A DNA stretch of 64,000 bases from the NCBI GenBank assembly GCA_963556695.1, contig CAUWAG010000007.1:2480001-2544000 (forward strand), given 5' to 3'. Under the pieces are notes generated by a model that worked only from the letters and a program-made list of their open reading frames with translations, had not been told where the DNA came from and made no database searches. The translations under genes and the position numbers were made by a program. Of this stretch, positions 1-10,217 are shown in pieces; position 1 is the stretch's first letter; each line of letters begins with the position of its first letter. This stretch comes from Anthostomella pinea (lineage: Eukaryota; Ascomycota; Sordariomycetes; Xylariales; Xylariaceae).

Positions 1-2681
1 CGCGGAGGTGAGCAGATCCCCGACCGTCGTGGACCCGAACCCCCTTCTCCAGAGGAACATCCACTTCGCCTTGTTCGGTCGACCTCAGACAAGACGAGCA
101 GTCAGGGTCCTCCTCACTCTCCCGGCGGTCCCAACGGAAACCCGCCGACTAAATCCCATACACTTCCCTTGCGGATGCCAAGTCAGAGGAGTACAAGAAA
201 TGATGGGGGATCTAGCCCGGTATCTTCCATTGGGCCTATGTCGCCAACGTTGCGTGACATGCGGGAAGCCTCCGAGTATCCGTTAACCAATATCGACAAT
301 CCAAACGACATAGCTCAGGAGCTCAGCAACCTGCAGGCCTTGCGTCGCATGTCCATGGACGTTTCGAATAACAGCGATCCTGACATTATTCCCTACCAGG
401 GAATGTCTCTTGTGGTGATGCCTTCAGTGGCGCCCAGTGGTGACGACGAAGAGGGAGACCCATCGAGGTTGCTGTGGGTCCCGGCTGGCGTTCACCCTGA
501 GTTGTCTCCGAGCGAGTTCAAGAATTTCGTCGAGAAACGGGTGCAGTCCATGAAGAGACGATCGGGGGAATCAACGCTTTCGGTGGACGGTCTAGACAGG
601 AGCAATTCTGGGAGCTTGAGGAGAAAGAAGTCTATGCTTTCGAGACAGATCAACAGTGCTCCAGGCCAGGGGGTTGAAGGATATGTGGACGGCGCCGAAC
701 GGCTGGAGAGGAAGAGGTCGCAAGGACAATCCAGACATGCTCCTTCCGAATTGACAATCGACGAACTTGTCAAGGACCCGACCAAAGCGGTCCGGAAGCT
801 TACCCTCGAATCGCAAGCTAGGGATGATACTTCCAACATGGATGACATGCCAATATTACCAGCGGCGCCAGGCGTGGGCTTACGCCGTTCGACGCGCACT
901 ACATATCGGAAGGGTGGGAGCTTGAAGAATCGACTAGGCGGCAGCGCTTTGAGATCGGAGGAACGTCTGCCTTTCTCGAAGCGTATAGCAGCAAGGAAGA
1001 CTGAAGAAGAGACTGGTGGATCGACTGTGACTGAATCACCTATTGAAGCGCCAAAAGGGTTTGGTTTGTCACGCGTGCAATCAGAACCAATTTCAGCGGA
1101 GAACTTTTCGCGGCCGACCAGATCGGTACGGCGACAGCAAACTTTCACACAGGATCCCAAGACCGACCCCTATGAAAGCAGTGAACAACAAGATATCCAA
1201 GAATCGCAGCAGAGCCAGACCATGCCTTCGAGACCGCCAGCATCAGGGCGCAAGCCACCTAACGAACCCGCGAGGTCGTCCATCCCTGTACCACAGATTA
1301 TCGAAACTCCAGCAATAGAGAAAGAGCCCGAACCGCAGTCTACCGATCATAGAAGACCCTTCCCCGAAAGGTCCTCTTCACAAAAAAATATTGTCCAGCC
1401 TACATCTCCTCCGCCTTCGTCAATACCTGCTGAACCTCCAGCACGCTCCAGTAGACGCCCAAATTACGGCCAGCCGCTTCAAACTTCAACTCAACCACAA
1501 GCTTCAAATAAAACTTCGCACACCAAAGGATCTCGAAGTGGCTCAAACCAGACCATCACAGACATGAAGCAAAATCCCACACCCTTGCCAGGTAGCGGTG
1601 GTGGTAATAACAGGACAGACACTTCGAGCTTGACCTTCATCCCTACGTTCTCCTCTGAGGAAAAGAAACCGGAGAAGAAGAGTAAGAAAGACAAAGGTGA
1701 CTCTGATGGCGGATCTTCCAAAGGTGCATCGTGGAAATGGTTCCAGAAGAGCGATGATAAGGAGAAGAAGAAGAAGGACGAGGAGAACCGGAAGTCCAAG
1801 ACGAAGACCTTTGTTGAGAAAGCGCATGACAATGTCCGGCTCGACGTTCTTCAGACTTCGATCGACACAGCACTACATAAAGGCCGGGAGAGCCTGCTAC
1901 TGGATCGGGACAATGTCGACAGCAAGCTGGAAGAGGAGAGAAGAAAGGAAAGCAGTCGCAAATCCGGAGAGCAAAAGAAGGAGAAAGATGGCCTGTTCGC
2001 GTCTTTCTTTAGCAGCAGCAAGAAGAAGGGCGACAGAGACTCGGGCGGCAGGAAATCTCAGATCCAACGGCCTGTCTCACCAAAACCTGCTCCATACCAG
2101 GCGCTACGACCCGATGTCGATTACCATTGGACAAGGTTCCCCATCCTCGAAGAAAGGGCCATTTACCGGATGGCCCATATCAAACTTGCCAATCCACGCC
2201 GCGCCTTATACAGTCAAGTTCTACTCAGCAACTTCATGTACGCCTACCTCGCCAAAGTCCAGGCGATGCACCCCCAGATACAGGTCCCACAATCACCCCA
2301 GCAGAAGAGGCTCCAAGAGGAAGAGCGAAGGCGGCGGGAACAGGAGCAGCAGTACATGGAGCAGCAGCAATCTCAGGATAGTATTGACCGCTACAATTTT
2401 GAATACCATCGAGTAAGTCGACCTCTGAACATGGTCAGGCGCGTGTGGCTAACCGAAACCAGTCAACCGGTCAATACGAAGACCCTAGTATGCAGCACGA
2501 AGCGGGAGACTATCCAGAAGCTGCCGAGATATATGACTATGATCATAATAAGGACCAGATGGACCAGGACGGCGGGTATCAGGAAGCGGACGACTACGGC
2601 AACCATGATGGTGGTAAGGACTACTACTATGGCCACCAGGACGGGCGCCGCGGTCAGGAAGAAGAGGAAGAGATGTGGTGA
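1..2681 (+). CDS. Zds1/Zds2-like regulator, 5' partial
   Basis: The frame is open from base 1, so the true start lies left of the window. Two exons: 1..2412 and 2463..2681, joined across a 50 bp intron with donor GTAAGT, branch GCTAAC and acceptor CAG, phase 0; reading through the intron gives a spurious tail. About 876 residues are visible. Most is low-complexity, rich in Ser, Pro, Arg and Lys, with a strongly charged Lys/Glu stretch before the conserved part. At about residues 703-755 is a Zds_C-type domain (DYHWTRFPILEERAIYRMAH, then KLANPRRALYSQV and LLSNFMYAYL). In yeasts this domain binds the PP2A B subunit Cdc55 and links Zds proteins to mitotic exit and polarity; the same role here is inferred. 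The C-terminus after the intron is very acidic and Tyr-rich. Family call is firm, specific function is not. Confidence 0.85.
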
Positions 2682-3521
2682 CAGGGGTATTCGATGAAAC
2701 GAAGTCGACGACAAGAACACTTGCTTACTGATGACGAGTCAGTGCATCTACTGGGAGTTATCGGCAGGGAACCGGAGGTATGGGAGCTGCTTTACCCTTT
2801 TTGCATCTCGCAGAGGGACATTTTCTTTCGTTCAATGGAGCAAATAGCATGGTGCCAACGGGTTGATCTCTGCATCGTCTTGTCTTTGTCGGCATCGGGC
2901 AGCGGGGGTTTCTGAGACTTTCTCCTTCCTCCTTTTACCGCTTCACTCGGACCACCGCCGATTACCCGCCAACTTTAGGCCTACGGCATTGAGGTAGGCA
3001 AGCAGATGGGTTCAGCACAGCTGACTGCTGCTACTTGGTGGAGGGTGTATGAAAGCAACACTTGAGAGACGGACATTCCTGGCTTAGGGTGTCTCATCGA
3101 CAGAACATAGCGCGCCTGGCAACTTGGTTGGGAAATCACCGAGGCCCTTCCAGGATCATAATTAAACAAGAAATAACGCCTTGAAGCAAGTGATGGACTT
3201 TTGTCATTTGTGATAGTAACATGTGACGTGATGACTTTCTGCGACTATAACCGCAAATATCGGTCAGTGTGGGAGATAGAACTCTCTTGCACAAGGGAAG
3301 ATCCTGCTAGAGTTCGGATGATGCATACCTATAAGCCACGGGCCGTCGTCTTCCGAACTCGGATGAAGTAGGAAAGCAGAGGAAGTTAGGAGTTGGCGGC
3401 AGACCGGCAAGACCACATCGTTCGGAACCTCAGCCGTTACTCACCGCAGCCTTACCACCCGCCCTGCCCTTCTTCCCTATCTACAAGCCAGTGCGGCTGT
3501 CTCCTCAGCAATCAGCTCGAA
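2682..3521. other. intergenic region, no gene seen
   Basis: Downstream of the Zds1-like gene. Short open frames here have no family features and no convincing splice partners. Presumed 3' untranslated sequence of the left gene and spacer. Confidence 0.5.
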
Positions 3522-3867
3522 ATGGACGGTGCCCGTACATCCCTCCAGCTTTTCGCTGACCCGAGCAGCGTTCGCTCGAAGGCACCCTGCTCAGCACCGG
3601 TGCTGTCTACGAGCCCGAATAGACGTTCTTTGCACCTCCCCGTGAACGAACTGGTCAGACTGGAATTCGGCTACGATAATGGTACAGTGCCTTCACGCAG
3701 GTACCATTGCTTTGACGAAGAGATACTAGAGATCACACTATTGGATCTGGGACTACGTGTTGATGAGATTGGTGCCATACGCCATATACGCTCATGATCC
3801 CGAAATTGGGGATGTTGGTCACGGTAACTGGGCACGGAATGTGACGCTGCAGTACTGGGTATTATGA
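3522..3867 (+). other. unrecognised reading frame, possibly a decayed gene
   Basis: An ATG at 3522 opens a 91-residue frame (starts MDGARTSLQLF, ends at 3797) that I do not recognise. A second protein-like stretch lies in another frame and ends at 3867 (contains YWIWDYVLMRLVPYAIYAHD and GHGNWARN). A possible GT...AG intron between them (donor near 3683, acceptor TACTAG near 3729) does not give the right phase. This could be a small multi-exon gene that I could not splice, or a frameshifted relic. No function is proposed. Confidence 0.2.
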
Positions 3868-4570
3868 TTTGACGGGGCGCGTGGTGAGGCGATGTGAGTG
3901 AGCTGGTCGTATGATTTCGTATCGAGTTGTTACAGTGTCTCCCATAACTAAGCCATGGCCTAGGCGTCCTGGAATCGTTTAGGAGATATGGACTGGTCTA
4001 AACAGCTTAGGACTACCTCGCAGCCGTTGTCAGCTTGATATTTCAGGGCCTGGGCAACAACAGGGTTCTCCTGTTCAAACTGAGGGCATTCGCATGATGT
4101 GACAGTGATTTTTCTGTTCTGAACACACACCCATGACCATAGGCAGGATGAAACTGAGCAACCAGGTTATTTGCAAGCCCTAGATGTCTTGCATGTCTTG
4201 GCTTAATCTTGTGGCAGCTCTGAGCTGATAGGAAGACAGGTGTGTTCAGGACAGGTGTGCGGCTCATAACCTGGGGCTGCTGAGCACATGTCCCCGGACA
4301 CCAGCAGTGTTCGAACATCTCCCTTCGCTGAAGGACATGCAAATCGGTTGTTGTCGTTATATCGGGTCTTCGCATCTTCTTGACCTGGCTATCACTTCTT
4401 CTCGTAGCCTCGATAGTTCAAGCCCTGTAACAGGACCCATAACTGCGCAAGCCTGGCAACTCTTTATTGTGGCAGATACTGTGTTGCCAGTGCAAGGAAA
4501 TTTTCAACGAGGTGAGCCTAAGTGTACAAGCACCATGACACCCTTGGAATGCAACGACGGCGTCTTCTTC
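3868..4570. other. intergenic region; possible last exon of the ankyrin gene
   Basis: No independent gene. The minus-strand ankyrin gene has a good GTAAGT donor at 4594 just before its frame stops, so a small terminal exon may lie here. Acceptors near 4431 or 4479 would both continue in one frame to a stop at 4357, adding a charged tail. I cannot choose between this and termination at 4571. Confidence 0.35.
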
Positions 4571-6674
4571 CTACGCGCTTCGCCTATACTTACGACATAG
4601 TTTCCCAAACTCTGGATCTTTATCAAGTGACTCAATGTCAAAGTCCAAGATGCCACTGGAAGTAAACTGTGCTCGCCCCTTCTCCAGTACCATCAATATC
4701 ATCTCCGTCGCAAGCTTTTCCCCATTCCCTGCTCTCTCCGAGATATAGCTTCGTGCCTTATCAAACTCAGGCAATCTAATTCGGGCTCTCGCGATAGTGT
4801 TCATGGCTTCCACTGCGTGTTTGAAGTGGTCAAGAGTCGGGTCCTGCCCCGGCCTCATCGTCTGCCAGATTCCCATGGGATAAATCCACAATGGCACGTT
4901 CTTGTCCGGGGACAAATCCAGAGTTTTAGGTGAGGCCTGGATTATTTCTTTGAGGAGGCAGATACGCTCTGCATATCTCTTGGAGGCCGTTAGCGTGCCT
5001 CTCCACAGTGTTTCTAGCATGGCGAAGTTCGGTCGAATTCCCGCCTCGATCAGCAAGCTCACACACGGTGCTCCTCTATCGATGTGGTTGCAGCACAAGA
5101 GCCCCAGAAGTTTCTCATCGGCGGGTTGGAGTCCTTGAGGTACTGAATTGTGACTTTGGTCGCCGGGTATCGGCGGTGGACATCAGCCCCATGGGCAATA
5201 AGCCACGTGGCGATCTCCACGCAATGTCTGCCTGATCCTTTCACGACGGCAACCAACAGCGGCGTGTCCAAATAATTATCTTCATTTTTCACCCTCTTGG
5301 TCACTACGAACGCGGCAGGCGAACTGTGCCGCAGTAGACCTTTGAGAGCACCGACATCGCCTCGCCACGCCGCACGCATGAGTGCAATGTACCCATCAGT
5401 GTCCTCCTCCATAACATCTACACCGTGTTCAATCAGCAAATCCACCATTGCCTCGGTAGCAGCATGATGTAAAGCCGTGCTACCCGACGAAGACAACGCT
5501 TGTGGGTTGGCCCCGTGCTGGAAGAGAAGCTCCATGATGTGTGTCTCGAGTAAGGAGGCTGCATGATGGACTGGTAGTTGCCCCTTGTTGCCGAGTTCAG
5601 TGTTCGCTCCGGCCTCGAGTAAGTGCCGCACAACTTCGGTTCTGCCTCTGGAAATAGCTAAGAGAAGCGGTGTTCCTCGGCTGGACAAGCCGTTGATATC
5701 AGCACCCTCAGAAACGAGCTTCTTCACCTGATCAATGCCAGCATATTCGACAGCATTGCACAAGGTATCTAACAGCTCTCTGTACCGGGAACTAAGCTTC
5801 CGCGCCCAACCGAACTTAGATTGGCGCGAATTCGGAGTCGTATGGCTAGGGCTCCTCGAGGAATCTTTCGGACGGTTTGTCGCATTTGGCAGAGAAAGTG
5901 ACGAGGACGTTGCCAAGCTCTGTTCACGAAAATTTACGACGCCGCGCATGAGGTTGCGGTAATTCTGGAGATAGGGGCCGGAGCGGGCGATTTCCTCGTC
6001 TGTCGCCAGTTCGCTGTCCAGCATTTCTCCACTGTCCACCGCGAGTGTCCCAATTCGAGACGCAGCGTCTTTCGCGGTAATGATGGACATCGCATCGGCC
6101 TCGCCTTTGTCAAGGAGCTGGCGGGTATTCTCGGCATCGATTAACGTAGTCGGATTTGGCCTGCGAGTGTTATTAACGAGATGCTCTTGTAATTACATAC
6201 TCTAAGAGCTGACAAGCAGCTACGAAGAGAAGGGTTGGATTACAGGTTCACGATGCTCACGAGCAATGCGTATGCCTGGAACTGGTCGGATATCATTCTC
6301 CCGTGCTCTTCGAGCTCGGTCTGGTTCCATTTGAGAAGAATTTTGCGTCCAAACGTGGTCGAGTCTTCCCCAGACTTAGGCTTAACACCTTGAAGGTGCT
6401 TGTTGATGTCCTCAAGGATAATGGCAGATGCTGCCAGAGACTTTCGGAGGGTTTGCGCAAGTTTCGGTGCCATGTCTTGACGCTGCTTCAGCCAACATTC
6501 TAGCTGGCTGAGAACGGCCTCCAGAAGCTGAAGTTGTGCGGCGAGGTGGACGATGGTCTTGTCGGCATTCTTGATAGCCTTGACCACATCGTTGAGCTGA
6601 CGAGAAGTCAAAACGACTTTGGTGAGAAGCCTCAAACAAGAGCCGGTTAAGCCAATAATGGAGGCAGGGTCCAT
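4571..6674 (-). CDS. Helo-like N-terminal domain / ankyrin repeat protein, apparent frameshift
   Basis: Exon 1 (6674..6244) starts MDPASIIGLTGSCLRLL and gives about 143 residues of amphipathic helix resembling the fungal N-terminal domain of STAND proteins (Helo-like/PigL_N type). An 83 bp intron (6161..6243, donor GTAATC, acceptor CGCAG, phase 2) leads into exon 2 from 6160. Exon 2 holds a linker and about five ankyrin repeats (for example GTPLLLAISRGRTEVVRHLL, NPQALSSSGSTALHHAA). The ankyrin frame stops at 5059, but the next frame is open across the same point and carries the continuing protein (KLLGLLCCNHIDRGAPC) to 4571. No intron of workable size and phase joins the two, so one base appears to be missing near 5110-5150. 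Architecture suggests a signalling or heterokaryon-incompatibility-like protein without an NTPase; that is inference. The 3' end is uncertain because a strong GTAAGT donor lies at 4594. Confidence 0.7.
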
Positions 6675-7467
6675 GGTCGTCGTGCTGTTACCGTGAAGCG
6701 GCGGATGAGTCTGAGAGACATCTGGACACGAGCAGTTCCGAGCGGGGAAACATCATAACCAAGCCTCGCCCCGTCACATGATTCCAGGAGATACAGGATC
6801 ACACTCGGCTGTTACACTGCGTACGAGTGAGAACTGTATCGCGAATAATCGCCAGCACTGTCGGGCTTACGATAGATGGCAATGGTGCATCATCGGGGTG
6901 AGAGAACCAGGGATGCTCGGAGCATCAGGTGGCACTCATGCGGTTTTCGTCTTCGGTGCCCAACGCATATCCACCCTTCCCACCAAGGAGATGAGATCTG
7001 GTACCGTACAGTACCTACCACACCGATGACCTCTCAGATCTCATGCTGTCGCAGTACTTCTTCTCACCACTTGAAATGGGGTTGAGACACCTTGCCTATC
7101 GTGTAGCTGCCAATAAGATATGTAGGGCTGGATGGGACTCTGCGGGCCGGAGGTCGATGTCACTGGTGACGATGGACCCGACCGTGTCGCAGTCTATGAG
7201 ACGAAGTCGCTCAAAATCCTCTGCGCATGCCAAGATGCAAATCGAAACTCAGCACCAGCAGGCAGTGGCGATTAACGCCTATAGTGTGTTATCGCACAGT
7301 AGGGGACAGTGATATGATGTGCTCACACGGTGCAACTAAAATAGCGCGACTCCCAATTCGAGACGCGTTTACACTGTCACACCAGAGCTTCATCTTCTCG
7401 CCAGTCCATGGTAACCTTGGTCAAGCGAAACCCCATCCTCGCGTGTCCAACACCGTTAGAAGCCAGT
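6675..7467. other. divergent promoter region
   Basis: Lies between the start of the minus-strand ankyrin gene and the start of the plus-strand F-box gene, so it holds both promoters. Open frames here show no family features. No specific regulatory site could be supported. Confidence 0.4.
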
Positions 7468-9392
7468 ATGGCACATGCTAAGCTGCTTTCGTTGCCTGTT
7501 GAGGTAAGCATAATCCCGGTGTCTAGAAGAAAAATTTGGCCTCCCACTGACCTTAACCTCACTCAGCTTCTGCTTAACATTGCATCACACCTCAAGACTC
7601 GGGACTTCAAAGCACTGCGATCGAGTTGTAGGCACGTCGAGGATGTCCTGTTCAGCTCGTTCACCCAGGATTATCTCCTAGAAATACAGGTCCTACGGAC
7701 CGAGACCGGCCTCCAGAACTTGATCGACATATCAAAGTCTCGGCTAAGCCCCTTTCGTGAAGCGCGTTCCTGTCAGCCCTACACTCAGGTATAGAGACAC
7801 TGCTCGAGAAGTGTACCATCACAGAGATGATGTACCGGTTCAAGATCAACTATTCTTGTACAAGATTGACGAGGACGCTGCCGACCAACGAGCTCTCTAT
7901 TCGACTGGGCAGGGTCGACGAATGCTAATAGAAGCGTTCAAAAGTCTGGAACTAGAAATTGTTGGTATTCGCGATTACTTCCCAGCGAGTTGGAAGCGGC
8001 CGAATACTTTTGGGAGACCGGTACCGAAGCGCGGTCAATCTTTTAGTATTTTCTCGCGGCATGTCCGCGACGATATCCTTGGGTGCTTCCTTATCCTGCT
8101 CTCTGCTCTCGGAGACGCAAATGCCAGGCTTGCCAAGCTGGAAGTAACACTTGAGCGGGATGGCAGGCTAGATGCGGATGCGCTTCACCTTGCTCTTTTC
8201 ATGAAGCATTCAGTCGTGCCTGTTCTGGGGCAGCTACAGGAACTGCACCTTGACATTGGCCACGATGATGTAAGCCGGAGACCCGTTGCCTATAATTACG
8301 GCAGACGCTGCCGAATCGCAACCAACAACCTGCGTATATTCCTTGGGCATACTGCGCGGCTTCGTTTCCTTCATCTCAACTTCACGAACATGTTCGATCA
8401 GTATGAGGGATTCTTCACCTGGCTGGCATCACCAACACACGAAGACCCTTATTTTGGGGACGAACGGCTTGCACCCACCACCTCCAGTATCGCTGTCGCA
8501 CCGGGCTCGCCTCGAGCTGAGCGAGACATCAGTTGACTTCAACGATATGGTAGCAGTTGTCGAGAAGTTCTCACCAACACTCAGAGCTCTAAAGCTTTCG
8601 AGGGTGACACTTTATACCGAGATATGTTCCAACCACCCGTATGAAAAGGAGCTACCCAAGCTGTGGATAGATTTCATCAACGCGTTGCCGAAGTTTAGTG
8701 AAACTATGCGCGAAGTTTGTTTCTGGCATCCGCAAGAGCATGTAAATCGTGGGGGTGGCCATACGACATCCGGCTTGATTTTCATGATTTACGGCAGGAC
8801 GTTTTATGCTGCTTCTTACGTCGGTAGCGAGATGGAAGAAGCGCTGAAGGGTCTGCAAAATTCGCTTACCAGTTCCGGCTGGTACCCAATGCTATCTGGG
8901 GAGGTGTCGGTTGCTGAAGGTATGCCCTGTCACAAGTCTCTGCGATAGGTACTGTTTTGCAAGCTGCCTACTGACCTGTGTCCGTTAGAGCGGATTGAGA
9001 CAATTCGATACCGCTTAGTGGACGATGATACCGAGGACGAAGAGGGAGAGGATGGTGACGAGGGTGAAGGATGGGACGAAGAGGAGGAGGAGGAAGAAGA
9101 AGAAGAAGAAGAGGAGGATGAGGAAGAAGAACTGGAGGAGGAGAAGGGCGAGGGGGAAAGCGAGGAGGAGGGCGAGGAGGGTACAGAAGAGGAAGATGGT
9201 GTGTATAACAGATGTGTCATCTTTCCCTACGAAGAGGTGAAAAAGGCAGATGGTGGACTTGGTCATATAGACTGCAAAAAAGGCAGTGAAGACAAGTCCG
9301 GGGCGCCAGCGGATCGTTGGGCACAGAACCCAATCCCCCCAAGCCCAAAGCAACAGACCGGGGTCGCAACTCACCACCAGTCCACACACTAA
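7468..9392 (+). CDS. F-box protein with acidic C-terminal tail; two apparent +1 frameshifts
   Basis: Start MAHAKLLSLPVE at 7468 (an in-frame ATG/GTG further left is possible). Intron 7504..7566 has donor GTAAGC and acceptor CTCAG and leaves LPVELLLNIASHLKTRDFKA, an F-box-like motif. Fungal F-box proteins of this kind then run LSPFV-R. Here the frame gives SPFREAR and the family-like continuation VKRVPVSPTL begins one base later, as if one C is extra in CCCC at 7749-7752. A second shift follows WLASPTHEDPYFGDERLAP at the CCC at 8474-8476; the next frame resumes PPPPVSLSH...LELSETSVD. Intron 8920..8988 (GTATGC...TTAG, branch CTGAC) joins SVAE to ERIETIRYRLVDDDTED. The last exon is dominated by Glu/Asp runs. 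Role by family: substrate adaptor of SCF ubiquitin ligases. It may be a pseudogene, or the shifts may be sequencing errors. Confidence 0.7.
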
Positions 9393-10217
9393 ACCTCCAG
9401 AACTATGCGTACATCCTCGTTCACGCAAGCGAAGGAAATATACGAACCAGTGAAATATATAAGATGTGTATTGGATTGGTATATCAGACAAACAATCCTG
9501 TCAGTCTTTTGTAATGTGCTCAACGTTGGTCCGGGTCGCGAAGATGAGATGAGACGCAGCCCGAGTGAGATGAGATGGAGTGAGAATGGATGAGGCTTGC
9601 TCTGGCAGGTACGTACCCGAATACCCTGAAGCCTGAAGGAAGGGTCGAGGCTGGAGGCAGCTAGTCCGGACGGGGCTTAGCGCGCACTGTGACTGTCGCG
9701 CTCGAGCTCAGACGGGAGTCGGGCTCCATACAACTTTTTGACCCTGGCGAATCTTTCTCCGAAGGCAACTGCTGAGAAAGCCTTCTGCCATAGCTATCCT
9801 CGTTCATATCACCTACACATCCAATACTCCGACCTTTCCATCCCTACCCATCCACGCGCAGACGGCAACGATCCATCACGAGCATCGTGTCTCCCTCCGT
9901 CCCGCTCGCCGTCAGCTCTCCTCGTAATTGTCGTTTTATTGATACCCGCCGCGTCCATAGTCGCCAGTTGTGATAGTTCAATCGAGTCGAGCCGAGCCAC
10001 CTGGCCCTCCGAACCTCGAGGTTCGATCTTTTACGCGCGCCTGTGATTGCTCTCCCCGAAGGCATCGTCGCCATACCCGAATACGGCCGTCGTCGATTTC
10101 GATTAGCGTGCACGTCGATACCGTCAATACCGTCGAATAATACCTAGGTACCTACCTAGGTGGTTGATTGTGTTTGTTGTGTGTTAGAGAGTTAGGTTAG
10201 GTATTCAAAAGTGTCCC
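9393..10217. other. intergenic region with a palindromic element
   Basis: 3' side of the F-box gene and presumed promoter/5' UTR of the DUF2433 gene. No coding signal. A short inverted repeat at 10143-10160 is listed separately. Confidence 0.5.
10143..10160. promoter_or_regulatory. inverted repeat CCTAGGTA-CC-TACCTAGG
   Basis: Perfect 8 bp arms separated by 2 bp, 58 bp upstream of the proposed start at 10218. AGGTA-type palindromes recur in this window (61913-61932 and looser forms near 53095-53140). A protein-binding role is only inferred from symmetry and position. Confidence 0.35.

Noticed and set aside
9018..9220. Long minus-strand Ser/Leu-rich frames opposite the acidic tail of the F-box gene
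   Set aside because: They are mirror readings of the GAA/GAG repeat that encodes the Glu run; composition is purely repetitive.
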